A DNA stretch of 64,000 bases from Tritrichomonas musculus (GCA_039105265.1 JAPFFF010000011.1:1302001-1366000); one strand, 5' to 3'; positions 29,737 through 37,940 are shown, counted from the stretch's first letter. Numbers and translations are program-made. The notes: generated by a model not told the origin, from the sequence alone.

Positions 29737-30411
29737 ATGGAGAATGTTTATTCGAATGCTCTGACAGAACAACAATATGATTCACAACGGAACTTCGTTC
29801 CTGAGGTCTCTGCCAAGGCCGATACGCCGAACCCAACGAATGATCCAACGAACAAGGAATTATTTGATGAATTCTATGGGTATCTCAATAATAAGGACGT
29901 CAGGGGTGCCCGTAAGATGCTTCGTGAATACAACATATTCAATAATCTCAAATCGAGAAAACTCAATGAAGATTACGACCTTGATGGATATAAATTTACG
30001 AAACGTAATGGGGAGTTGACTCTATACAAACCACCTATACCTAAACCTAATGTATCTACGAATGTATCTACTAATGTATCTACTAATGAAACCAATCACG
30101 GTACTCTCGAATCCCCGATGAGTGTAACCAAACAGGAGCGAATACCCACGCCTCTAATAGACCAAGTACCAAATATTGATAACTCAGTAGAGCATCAATT
30201 GTTCTACCAATATGACATCCCCAAACAAAATTCTAAAAGGATTCATGTCTTAGAAAATATGGTGAATCAGCTAGAGAACATGTATGCGAATTCTAAAAAT
30301 AGGATAGATACGATATTTTACGTTATGAACGAGTATCGCAATACACTTAACGAAGTCATCGATTTCGTCAACAGATTGTGCGCCAGTTCTAAGTACCCGA
30401 ACAGATATTAA
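29737..30411 (+). CDS. GYKFTK-domain coiled-coil protein, unknown
   Basis: The 224-residue protein has an N-terminal linker carrying an in-frame mini-repeat, then a compact domain near residues 40-97 (FDEFYGYLNNKD, GYKFTKRNGELTLYK), a Thr/Asn linker with a 12-bp tandem repeat coding NVST three times, and a C-terminal coiled coil (residues about 165-215). The same domain-plus-coil layout is seen in the small proteins at 16496 and 33272. Function is unknown, possibly DNA binding and oligomerisation. The frame is whole and within the nested element. Confidence 0.55.
   Translation: MENVYSNALTEQQYDSQRNFVPEVSAKADTPNPTNDPTNKELFDEFYGYLNNKDVRGARKMLREYNIFNNLKSRKLNEDYDLDGYKFTKRNGELTLYKPPIPKPNVSTNVSTNVSTNETNHGTLESPMSVTKQERIPTPLIDQVPNIDNSVEHQLFYQYDIPKQNSKRIHVLENMVNQLENMYANSKNRIDTIFYVMNEYRNTLNEVIDFVNRLCASSKYPNRY
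29787..29824. repeat. In-frame palindromic mini-repeat (GGAAC family)
   Basis: GGAAC-ttc-GTTCC (29789-29801) followed by a GCC-aa-GGC stem. It encodes the RNFVPEVSAKAD segment. The same sequence appears noncoding in both terminal repeats of this element. Confidence 0.65.
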
Positions 30412-30463
30412 ATGGTTTATTTTTGGGGTCACAGCATTTTTGGGTTATCCAGGTGTCCAGTTG

Positions 30464-30660
30464 TCCAGTCGTCCCCTTATCTATTAATTTGGAGTTTGAA
30501 TCCAGGAACACCCAGGAACAGGAACACCTTAGAAACCCTTATGAATCACTTCGAAACATAAGGTCATGAGCTAGTCCAAATATGTGTTCCCAAAGGTGAT
30601 CCTATTATCTAGGAACACTTCGCTTCGGCATGAAATGCATCAGGAACGAAGTTCCGTTGC
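30464..30660. repeat. Third, internal copy of the inner terminal-repeat segment
   Basis: The sequence from TTGTCC...CCCCTTATCTATTAATTTGG to the GGAAC palindrome repeats, in the same orientation and with some differences, the part of the right terminal repeat at about 31143-31345. It is a diverged internal duplication, or the scar of an earlier end. Confidence 0.75.
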
Positions 30661-30729
30661 ACTCTATAACTCCATTATTTGAAAATTAGTCTTGACAACA
30701 CATTTTTGCGAATATTTTGTTTTATCGAA

Positions 30730-30963
30730 ATGGAGGGTGACTCTATATTTACATTCAACGGTTGTACAATATATGATTACGATGATCATGTTTTAATCAA
30801 GGCTCCTCGTGGGAGAGTATATGAGTATTCCACGATAGAAGGAAGACATTGTTTTATGTTCCCAGGCAAGTTCCTCAATAAATATCGTAGGCTGTTTTAC
30901 AATAAGCGAGGTGATGATGATATATTGTATTGCATGACAATATCGGCGGCTCTAGATGACTAA
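30730..30963 (+). CDS. Small unknown protein of the nested element
   Basis: A 77-residue protein with a beta-rich pattern (FTFNGCTIYDYDDHVLIKAP) and a C-terminal half (FMFPGKFLNKYRRLFYNK). No family is recognised. The start at 30730 follows an ATTTTTG...TTTTGTTTTATCGAA region like other starts here. It ends just before the right terminal repeat. Confidence 0.45.
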   Translation: MEGDSIFTFNGCTIYDYDDHVLIKAPRGRVYEYSTIEGRHCFMFPGKFLNKYRRLFYNKRGDDDILYCMTISAALDD

Positions 30964-30989
30964 CAAAAATAATACTCAACTCAATATTA

Positions 30990-32170
30990 TTGTATACATT
31001 TTTGTGTTGTTCAGTTGTAAAATTGTCATGTTGTCCAATTGTCATGTTGTCCAATTGTCATGTTTTCCAATTGTCATGTTGTCCAATTGTCATGTTGTCC
31101 AATTGTCATGTTGTCCAATTGTCATGTTGTCCAATTGTCATGTTGTCCAGTTATCCCCTTATCTATTAATTTGGAGTTTGAATCCAGGAACACCCAGGAA
31201 CAGGAACACCTTAGAAACCCTTATGAATCACTTCGAAACATAAGGTCATATGCGAGTCCAAATAGGTGTTCCCATAAGCGTTCCCATTGAGTAAGAACAC
31301 ATTCTAAGCTTCGGCATGAAATGCATCAGGAACGAGGTTCCGTTGCGTGAGTTGAAAACGAACCAGACCAGGATTCTCCTGTGGACTACTATATGGCTCT
31401 CCTAAGTAGCTTTCCAAATGGCTTTCCAAGTGGTCTACGGTTTTTCCCGTTGACCCAATATTTAGTGGACAGTTTATGTAAATCCTCGGGACACTAGATG
31501 GTTGTTCCCATAATAGCTTTCCAAGTAGTTTCCCAAGTGGCTTTCCAAGTGGCTCCATATAGCTCCATATGCAGATTCCCAAAATGGCTTTCCAAGTAGC
31601 TTTCCAAGTAGCTTTCCAAGTGGCTCCATATATGGTGTGGTAGAATTCTACCAGACCGGGATTCTCCTGTGGACTTGTATATGGCTCTCCTAAGTTGTCT
31701 GCGGTTTTTCCCGTACACCCAATATTTAGTGGACAGTTTATGTAAATCCTCGGGACACTAGATGGTTGTTCCCATAATAGCTTTCCAAGTAGTTTCCCAA
31801 GTGGGCTTACGTATTGTTCCATTAGCTTCGGCATGAAATGCCTCGGCGGAGCCTCGGACAACTTTGTTGACCTCAGGAACGAAGTTCCGTTGTTCCATTA
31901 GCTTGTTCCATAAGTGGTCCCATAGGTAGTCCCATAAGTGGTCCCATAAGTGGTCCATAGGTGGGCCATTTATGGGCGTTTTATGGGTTATTTTTGGAAT
32001 TTGTATGGGCCCGAATATGGGCGTTTTATAAGCGTTTTGGGGTGGTATGCGGTATGGGTCCCATATGTGGATTTTGAATTTTAACCCGAATATGGGCCCA
32101 AAAATGGGCCATTTATGGGCGTTTTAAGTGGATTCTATCTGACCTGGATTATTGATACACTATCACTACT
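30990..32170. repeat. Right terminal inverted repeat of the nested element
   Basis: Complement of 27361-28473, ending CTATCACTACT next to GCCCAA. It has about seven copies of the 16-bp unit TTGTCCAATTGTCATG against three on the left, and one ACTTGGAAAGCT-type unit fewer. Between these differences the two repeats read as identical over the parts compared. Confidence 0.88.
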
Positions 32171-32176
32171 GCCCAA
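32171..32176. repeat. 6-bp target site duplication, right copy
   Basis: GCCCAA directly follows the right terminal repeat and matches 27355-27360. Confidence 0.85.
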
Positions 32177-32865
32177 ACCAAACCAGCAGAAGTAACTTGA
32201 AAACGAATTGATAAATCACCAATAATTCCATTTGGAAACAAATCGAAAGCTTGAAGGGCAAGTAAATCATCAAATGGAAGGTTCAAATCAAATTCAACTT
32301 GTGTTTTACCACTTTCTTTGAAATCCATTAGATTAACATATGTACCAGCCATTGTTTGAGAATATTGTGAAATATTTTCCCATAATGAATGAACAAACCT
32401 ACGACGCTTTTTTTCAGTTTCAGGTTTAAGAGCTGAATACAAAAATCCTTCTCGAACACATTCGTTTTGCTGATATCCAACATTAACGTTATTATGAAGA
32501 ATTTCCAGTCTGTCCAATAATTGATTTGAAGACTTAAGTCCAACAAATAATTTGTAGAAGCGTTGTGGGTCTTCGATTGAACGCAATTTGGCAAGGTCTG
32601 TGTTGAGTTGTAAATCCAATTTGACGTGAAATGTTAAGAATCCTTTATCAACATCAGATATGAAATGGTCTGGATGCGTTAAACTGATTTGAGAATATTG
32701 TCCTTGATGAAATGGTGCAGGTTGGTCATGACAATCAACAGTTCTGAATGAAAATGAGCGTGTACCATCATTAGTATTAATCATTTCACGCATCTTATTA
32801 AATGTATCAAGAACGTTTCCTGCTTCAATTTTGTAATTATGTGCTCTTTCGTTGCGATACAACAT
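32171..32865 (-). pseudogene. Major capsid protein, N-terminal part, split by insertion
   Basis: The N-terminal portion of the element B capsid gene, matching 17288-18130: a GYQQNECVREGFLYSALKP segment pairs with EYQQDELIRESFAYNSIKP, and HSLWENISQ with YSLWENTSR. The start at 32865 (MLYRNERAHNY) is favoured over a longer frame because it aligns with the family and leaves 41 bp to the divergent pVI-like gene. The nested element interrupts it. Confidence 0.65.
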
Positions 32866-32906
32866 TTGATAAACAAAAAAAGTACTATTATGGGTCTTTT
32901 TTCGTA

Positions 32907-33170
32907 ATGAAAACAATGGGTATCGGAATCTTCAAAAAAATGAAAAACGCTTTTAAATCTGTAGGCAATACAATAAAGAATGTTGCAACTAAGGTTGGTA
33001 AAGCACTTCCCAAAGTTGTTGAAGTTGGTAAAAGAGTAACTAATGCTGTAAAACCTGTTTTGGGTGGAATACCTCTTATTGGTGATGCTGTTAGAGCAAT
33101 TGATACAGGATTAAATTTTGCTGACAAAGGTCTTAAAATTGGTAAAAGTTTAATTGATGAAGTCGCGTAA
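32907..33170 (+). CDS. pVI-like minor capsid protein
   Basis: An 87-residue basic, glycine-rich, amphipathic protein (FKKMKNAFKSVGNTIKNVA, then GGIPLIGDAVRAIDTG). Composition and the divergent pairing with the capsid gene match 16905-17231. Such proteins line the capsid interior and can perturb membranes in adenoviruses. The start at 32907 follows a TCTTTTTTCG run. Its 3' end merges with tandem double hairpins at 33159-33229. Confidence 0.6.
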   Translation: MKTMGIGIFKKMKNAFKSVGNTIKNVATKVGKALPKVVEVGKRVTNAVKPVLGGIPLIGDAVRAIDTGLNFADKGLKIGKSLIDEVA

Positions 33171-33229
33171 GCGCCTGAGGACAACAAGTTGTCCGAAGTC
33201 ACATAAGTGCCTGAGAACACTTTGTGTCC
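33159..33229. repeat. Two tandem ~36-bp double-hairpin repeats
   Basis: Both begin GAAGTC and contain a TAAG-GCCTGAG core, then a stem: GGACAAC-aa-GTTGTCC in copy one, ACAC-ttt-GTGT in copy two. A third GAAGTCGCATG starts at 33230. They overlap the end of the pVI-like gene. The stems differ but stay paired, suggesting that structure is kept. Confidence 0.65.
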
Positions 33230-33271
33230 GAAGTCGCATGAAAATGATTAAATTGTATTTTTTTATTCTAA

Positions 33272-33729
33272 ATGGATTTGAAAGTAATTAATGAAATTAC
33301 TACTGAAATAAAGAATTTTAAATCAATTGAGGAGTTCAATCTGTACTATCAGAAACACAAAGATGACATGAACAACCAGACGACTCAATATCTAAATCGG
33401 GTTTACAAAATTGTTACACCAAATGGTGTTGAATACAGAATCACAAAAAAAATTGTCAAAAAGAAGGTACAAAACGAGTTGGGGGAGATATATTTTTAAA
33501 GAAAGTTGTCAAAACTAATGAATTGAAAGAACTTGAACAAGATGTTATTAAAGCTGATATTGAGAATCTCAAAAGTATGTTCTCACAAAATTTGTCAACA
33601 TTTTATAACGAGATTAAAGATTTGAAACAAAGCTATGAACTTAAATTCACAACATTAGATAAAAAAATTGCTGAATTAACCAATACTGTAAATCAGATTG
33701 CCAAATATATTAACCAACAAATGTTTTAG
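33272..33729 (+). pseudogene. Coiled-coil small protein, broken copy
   Basis: The region matches the small protein at 16496: an N-terminal domain with FNLYYQKHKDDM and EYRITKK, and a C-terminal coiled coil (IKADIENLKSMF...KIAELTNTVNQIAKYI). The copy is broken (about one break). It follows the pVI-like gene as in element A, where the two are also adjacent, so the pair is a conserved module. Function is unknown. Confidence 0.55.
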
Positions 33730-33992
33730 ATTTTATCGCATCGAGGGACAACTGAATGATTTAATGAATAAGTGTGAAAATTCAATTTTTTTGTTGTTGA
33801 TACTTGAGGTTCATGTTGAATACTTCCTTTATCTTCATATTTCTTAACAGTTGGTGCAGAATTAATTCTGGTACGTTCTTTTTGCATTTTAAGTTGTAAT
33901 CTATCGTAGTGATTCATTCTTTTATCATCATGAATGGTTCGTTTTTGTTCATAACTCGTAGAGTTTGAACTCACTTGTGAGTGAAAGGACAT
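33726..33992 (-). CDS. Small Ser/His/Lys-rich protein, unknown
   Basis: An 88-residue polar, basic protein without recognised domains (DKRMNHYDRLQLKMQKERTR in the middle). It converges on the coiled-coil gene and starts 15 bp from a divergent small gene. It could be a real small element gene or a chance frame. Position filling an otherwise empty interval favours a gene. Confidence 0.35.
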   Translation of the reverse strand: MSFHSQVSSNSTSYEQKRTIHDDKRMNHYDRLQLKMQKERTRINSAPTVKKYEDKGSIQHEPQVSTTKKLNFHTYSLNHSVVPRCDKI

Positions 33993-34007
33993 TTTTGCTT
34001 CGATTAA

Positions 34008-34238
34008 ATGTCTGAATTAAACGAATATAAGAAGGAGATTCCTGAACTTAAACGTATCAAATGAACCCTCAAAGAAAAATGTTATGATTACAAGCAACAT
34101 CTAAATAATGTCAAATCTGGAATGCTTGGTTCCAGTGGGCTTGCTGTTCGTGAATCATTAATTGAAGATATTAATTCATTAAAGGAAAAAGTAAAAAAAT
34201 TGGAAAACGAATTGAATGAATTAGCTAACAAGGATTGA
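34008..34238 (+). pseudogene. Small coiled-coil gene, broken
   Basis: The interval codes for a short lysine- and glutamate-rich coiled-coil protein (ESLIEDINSLKEKVKKLENE near its end) and is broken (about one break). It starts just downstream of the divergent start at 33992 and precedes the CxGC-family gene. In element E a different coiled-coil gene (59841-60086) holds the same place. Confidence 0.4.
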
Positions 34239-34271
34239 GTAATCTACGAATAAAGGTTTTTTTGGTTGAAA

Positions 34272-34898
34272 ATGTCGCTTAACAAAGCAAGAATATTAAG
34301 TTCTGAAAATGATGCTTCTGTAAAACAGGAACAGAATACAAATGTTGAAATCAAAATCAAACCTCAGCATACGGTTCCTCAACAAGCACATCCAGTTTAT
34401 TATCCAAACATTCCTCAAAGCTGCGTGCTCTCGCAGCCTCCGACAAGCGGAGGAATGAATCCACAATCTAGGGATGTAAATTTTACTATACTGGAGGAGA
34501 ATTCTCAATATCAATTTCAACCTCCAACAAACAATCTTTCCCAAGACCGTGGAATTGCAGATTTGGGAAATGAGATTGAAGACTTAACTGTCAAGAACAA
34601 ATTTTTAGAAACACTTCTTTCAATTTATGAATTGAATCCACTTCGTGTAAATAATTACTTGGTTTGTCACTCAAATTCATTGATGGAATTAATTAAAATA
34701 CTAACACATGCTGATAAAGTTGAACTTATTATTGATGAAGATTCTGGTTGTAATGGATGTGTATCGAAGAATAAATATTTAGAAATCCAACGAATTCTTA
34801 TTACAAAAGGTGGTAAATCAAATGATTTGAAATATGGTTACAATGATGTTTATGCACAACTTGTTCGATATGGAATTTCACTTAAATTATGTGTTTAA
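34272..34898 (+). CDS. Conserved CxGC-family Polinton protein
   Basis: A whole 208-residue protein. The N-terminus has ARILSSENDASVKQEQ, then a Pro/Gln/Asn linker that carries a mini-repeat (34419-34455), a coiled segment after DRGIADLGNE (residues about 90-125), and a C-terminal domain with LVCHSNSLMELIKIL, the cysteine pair CNGC and DLKYGYNDVYAQ. Homologues are at 5879-6559 and 59208-59777. In B and E it is immediately followed by the 43-residue membrane protein and the ATPase, a fixed three-gene order. A zinc-binding or disulfide role for the cysteine pair is possible. Function is unknown. The start follows a GGTTTTTTTGG run. Confidence 0.65.
   Translation: MSLNKARILSSENDASVKQEQNTNVEIKIKPQHTVPQQAHPVYYPNIPQSCVLSQPPTSGGMNPQSRDVNFTILEENSQYQFQPPTNNLSQDRGIADLGNEIEDLTVKNKFLETLLSIYELNPLRVNNYLVCHSNSLMELIKILTHADKVELIIDEDSGCNGCVSKNKYLEIQRILITKGGKSNDLKYGYNDVYAQLVRYGISLKLCV
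34419..34455. repeat. In-frame palindromic mini-repeat (CCTCCG family)
   Basis: GCTGCG-tgctct-CGCAGC (34420-34437) followed by CCTCCG-acaag-CGGAGG (34437-34453). It encodes SCVLSQPPTSGG in the linker of the CxGC protein. An almost identical sequence lies at 57491-57528 in an unrelated gene. Confidence 0.75.
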
Positions 34899-34908
34899 AT
34901 TTATTCAA

Positions 34909-35040
34909 ATGATTTCTGAAATTCTTTTGGGAACTATTTTGGTTGTTCATGTTATTGAATTATGTGTTTTGATATCAATTTTCAAAGAAGATGAACCCCC
35001 TGAACTCACAGAGGAGATGCGCTCGAAGCTTTACTCATAA
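34909..35040 (+). CDS. 43-residue single-pass membrane protein
   Basis: A tiny protein with one hydrophobic segment near residues 5-25 (ILLGTILVVHVIELCVLISI) followed by an acidic tail (FKEDEPPELTEEMRSKLYS). A homologue of exactly the same length is at 59066-59197, with the same layout and ending (EPELSEEIRTKMYS). In both elements it lies between the CxGC gene and the ATPase, with gaps of 10 and 3 bp here. Conservation of length and place shows that it is a real gene. It may be a virion membrane or assembly protein. Confidence 0.75.
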   Translation: MISEILLGTILVVHVIELCVLISIFKEDEPPELTEEMRSKLYS

Positions 35041-35043
35041 TAA

Positions 35044-35997
35044 ATGAAACCCAGCAAATTTGATTACAAAACAATATTTTTTTCAGATACTTCTGACTAT
35101 GATGATGACATAGATTTTGAACATTACGAAGAACATCAGATGATAAAACCTATTATCAACAATAAAACGTTTGATATTGATTTTGAAATGAATCGAGCGT
35201 ACAAAAAAAATGAATCTAAAATAATGTCAGAATCTATTCGTCCAATTGGTCCTGGAATCTATGCTAATTATAATTCTCTAAACATTATTGTTGGAGCTCA
35301 GGGTAAAGGTAAATCGCACATTGTATTAAGAGATATAATTCAAATATCTCGATTGAAGGAGTCAAATGTACATCAAATTGTGTATATTAGCAAAAATGGT
35401 GTTATAAATGATTCTACATTTGAAGCTCAACGCGAATTGATAAATTTACCTGTGAAAGTTGTTTCCGACACAAATGCTGAAGCTTATTTGAAAGAATTGG
35501 ATTTATGGAAGGAATTATATATTAAATATACCTGCGCAGCAGGTCTAGGCCCCAAAGGGGCTTATTCTTCAGTGGGACGAATTACAATTAACGAAGATAA
35601 ATTACAGAAAATGTTTCAATTCCTTAATATCAATAAACTTGGTAAACCAAACGTGCCATTAAATACAATAATTCTGTGTGAAGACTTCATTAAATCGAAA
35701 TTGTTAAAATCTGCTTACTTCACAAATTATATAACTCAATTGAGACACAAACATTCAATCGTTTATGTGAACGTTCAATTCTTCAAAGCGATTCCAACAG
35801 ATTATAAGAATAATTGTACTTCATTCTTTATTTTCAATGGATTCTCAAGGCAAAAATTGAATTACATATATCAACAAGTTGTTATGCCAGTTGAATTTGA
35901 AGATTTGTGGAGACAATATAATCGAATGAAGAATCATGATTTTGTTTTGGTGAATACACGAGAAGGAAGTATTGAATTTGTTCGATTTGACAAATAA
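35044..35997 (+). CDS. Genome-packaging ATPase (FtsK/HerA type)
   Basis: A whole 317-residue ATPase. Walker A GAQGKGKS is at about residues 84-91 and Walker B TIILCED at about 213-219; NVQFFKAIPTDYKNN follows. It has an N-terminal extension of ~60 acidic residues compared with the copy at 15543, shared with element E. A linker near residue 165 carries a mini-repeat (35529-35564). It starts three bases after the membrane-protein stop codon, suggesting linked expression. The role is packaging element DNA into capsids. Confidence 0.85.
   Translation: MKPSKFDYKTIFFSDTSDYDDDIDFEHYEEHQMIKPIINNKTFDIDFEMNRAYKKNESKIMSESIRPIGPGIYANYNSLNIIVGAQGKGKSHIVLRDIIQISRLKESNVHQIVYISKNGVINDSTFEAQRELINLPVKVVSDTNAEAYLKELDLWKELYIKYTCAAGLGPKGAYSSVGRITINEDKLQKMFQFLNINKLGKPNVPLNTIILCEDFIKSKLLKSAYFTNYITQLRHKHSIVYVNVQFFKAIPTDYKNNCTSFFIFNGFSRQKLNYIYQQVVMPVEFEDLWRQYNRMKNHDFVLVNTREGSIEFVRFDK
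35529..35564. repeat. In-frame palindromic mini-repeat (GCCCC family)
   Basis: CCTGC-gca-GCAGG (35531-35543) followed by GCCCC-aaa-GGGGC (35549-35561, allowing the shared frame). It encodes CAAGLGPKGA in an ATPase linker, where the element E homologue carries an unrelated mini-repeat. Confidence 0.75.
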
Positions 35998-36138
35998 AGT
36001 GTAAAAAAATATTTTTTAATATACTCTGCTAATAAAATACCAACACCCACACTTAGGTGTGTCAGGAACACAGTACCTTCCGCTAGGATAATAAACACCA
36101 ATATAAAACACTGTTAAATAGACAAAAAAATATTCAAT

Positions 36139-36597
36139 TTATTCGTCAAGAACAATATCTTGATGGTTTCCTTTAAATATTTGTGGTTCAGGTATTTCAT
36201 ATTTCTCGCGAAGTTTCAAAATCATTTCTTGATTTGATTTGTTAATTCGTTCAATTGAATAATTGTAAAATGAATGTTCTTTGAATGTTTGTTCATCGGT
36301 ATTACCATTAACAAATGTTTCAAAAGAATTTATGTTAATCCTTCGTCGGAGATTTGATGTTAGAATTACATGTTCAAGATTCATATCTTTCAATTGATTT
36401 GGATATAAGCGTGTGATTTTTTTGTCGGAATTGGATAATGAAATATATAACACACGAACAAGGTAAGTACCTTTTCCGATATTAATTGGAAATCGTTCAC
36501 AAAGTAATGTAAAATCACATTTTTGATATTCATCTGGATTTGGAAGTAATGAGATTAATGAATTGATGTATTCATATACTCGAAGGTTTGTTGTCAT
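36139..36597 (-). CDS. Conserved unknown Polinton protein
   Basis: A 152-residue protein starting at MTTNLRVYEYINSLISLL; a longer frame extends upstream but the homologue at 57644 begins at the same motif. Shared parts are KCDFTLLCERFPI with KCDFSILCDRYPI, a VLYISLSN segment, LTSNLRRRI, and a C-terminal REKYEIPEPQIF. No known family is recognised. A T-rich TTTTTTATTTTG box lies upstream. It stands beside the HNH and KilA-N genes in B and beside the ATPase in E. Confidence 0.55.
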   Translation of the reverse strand: MTTNLRVYEYINSLISLLPNPDEYQKCDFTLLCERFPINIGKGTYLVRVLYISLSNSDKKITRLYPNQLKDMNLEHVILTSNLRRRININSFETFVNGNTDEQTFKEHSFYNYSIERINKSNQEMILKLREKYEIPEPQIFKGNHQDIVLDE

Positions 36598-36677
36598 TTG
36601 ATTACAAAATAAAAAATTGAAAATAAATTTTAAAAATTGAACTTGTAAAGAAATGCAAAAAAAAATTGTTAATTGAT

Positions 36678-37073
36678 TTAATAAATTATACCAGATTGTG
36701 TATAACGTACACATCGAGAATCATTAGTCCAACAAAGATTGTCAATATGATAATCAAATTTGTTATGATTAATATGCTTAACAAGTTTATAATTATTAGG
36801 GTTTGGAATAAATTGTTTAGCGATTAATTCATGCTTTTTATATAATTTTCCGTTTAATTTAACATGAGGACAATTGTTCTTCATGATTTCTTCTAAAACA
36901 TGTTCACCACTAATTTGTCGAATTATAAATGGAAATTGATTGAAAATTTCATATTCACGTTCAAAATTAAGTAATGGAACGTAAGTAGTATCAGGTTTTG
37001 ATTCAATTATATATTTCATCAATTCATCAAATTTAATTTCGTCAGCATATTCATGAATGTAATTTGTTGTCAT
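36678..37073 (-). CDS. NUMOD4/HNH-type protein, short form
   Basis: The 131-residue protein has an N-terminal helical part, then the NUMOD4-like YVPLLNFEREYEIF, LNGKLYKKHELIAKQFIPN, and an HNH_3-like HINHNKFDYHIDNLCWTND. It lacks the C-terminal domain of 28532-29350. It may be a compact homing-type nuclease or a DNA-binding relative. It precedes KilA-N and the polymerase on the same strand, forming a cluster of DNA-acting genes. Confidence 0.6.
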   Translation of the reverse strand: MTTNYIHEYADEIKFDELMKYIIESKPDTTYVPLLNFEREYEIFNQFPFIIRQISGEHVLEEIMKNNCPHVKLNGKLYKKHELIAKQFIPNPNNYKLVKHINHNKFDYHIDNLCWTNDSRCVRYTQSGIIY

Positions 37074-37154
37074 TTTATAGTGGAAAAAAAATAAAAAAAA
37101 ATTAATTTTGAAAAATTAATTTTTGGAATTTGACAAAAAAATAATTTAAGTAAT

Positions 37155-37940
37155 TTATTCCTGAAATTCATCAAAATAGGTTTCAATCATTTCATGTAAA
37201 TCATCAAGTATTTCACGATTAATTGTAATTGTATTTCCATTAATATTAGCTTCGGTTTCATCGAAGTTTTCACGAATAATGTTTTTAATATCCAAATTAA
37301 TGGTCATTGAAATAGGAAGGTTCTCTCTAAAGAACCATCTTTCGTTTGGATTGTTATAATGTTGTTGAACTCTGTTAAAATAGTCTTTGTGTCGACGAAT
37401 TAAATGAAGTTTCACGTTTGCATTATCATCAGGAATCTGTTCAAGCCAAATAAGATATTTGTAATCATTTTCACGATTATTTGGAACAACTCGTGGAGTT
37501 AGATTGTCAATTTGATTTTGTTGATTATTAATTTGATTTTGTTTTTCATTGAGTTGATTTTGTAATTGAATTCGTTTTTGATTAAAGTAAGAATCAAGAA
37601 GTTTCATTATGTCAAATGAATATGATGGTGAACACCAAATAGCAATATGATTAACAAGTAAACGGTGAACATAATAACCTCTCAATCCGTTTGGTAAATC
37701 ATCTCGTTTTTCATATAATTTTTCGACCGTAGGAATTCCGCCGGTCGCATTTATATAAGAAATTAGTTCTTTCGAACTTTGATTTTCAAACCAGTGACGA
37801 GCTGGTTTATTTGATTGACATGCATTAATAATAGATTGCATTTGAAACATGTCATCAGATTTGGAGTGAATGATTCTAAGTTGTTCATTGTATTGTAAAT
37901 ATTCGTATTCATCATTGATTGGTGTAACAATTGCGTTCAT
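37155..37940 (-). CDS. KilA-N domain protein with coiled coil
   Basis: A whole 261-residue protein. Residues about 45-125 match the KilA-N DNA-binding domain (ARHWFENQSSKELI, then GLRGYYVHRLLVNHIAIWCSPSYSF placed in the usual order). Residues 125-150 are a Gln/Asn-rich coiled coil, and the C-terminal half (YKYLIWLEQIPDDNANVKLHLIRRH) resembles the domain attached to KilA-N in poxviruses and iridoviruses. These proteins are thought to regulate viral transcription or replication. T-rich box TTAATTTTTTT upstream. Confidence 0.8.
   Translation of the reverse strand: MNAIVTPINDEYEYLQYNEQLRIIHSKSDDMFQMQSIINACQSNKPARHWFENQSSKELISYINATGGIPTVEKLYEKRDDLPNGLRGYYVHRLLVNHIAIWCSPSYSFDIMKLLDSYFNQKRIQLQNQLNEKQNQINNQQNQIDNLTPRVVPNNRENDYKYLIWLEQIPDDNANVKLHLIRRHKDYFNRVQQHYNNPNERWFFRENLPISMTINLDIKNIIRENFDETEANINGNTITINREILDDLHEMIETYFDEFQE

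Larger units (their letters stand above)
27361..32170. mobile_element. Non-autonomous Polinton-like element with long terminal inverted repeats
   Basis: A 4,810-bp insertion inside the capsid gene of element B. It is bounded by terminal inverted repeats of about 1.1 kb (27361-28473 and 30990-32170) beginning AGTAGTGATAG, flanked by GCCCAA. AG ends plus a 6-bp duplication are Polinton hallmarks, yet it has no polymerase, integrase, ATPase or capsid gene. It carries an HNH nuclease and two unknown genes. It looks whole. Terminal repeats are almost identical except for repeat-number differences, so insertion or homogenisation is recent. Confidence 0.88.

Noticed and set aside
31029-31143. CRISPR-like series of repeats
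   Set aside because: The 16-bp TTGTCCAATTGTCATG units are directly tandem without spacers; it is a minisatellite at the inner end of a terminal repeat.
30956-31290. Cysteine-rich open frames over the 16-bp repeats
   Set aside because: Products are only translated repeats (CCPIVMLSNCHVV text) and appear in more than one frame.
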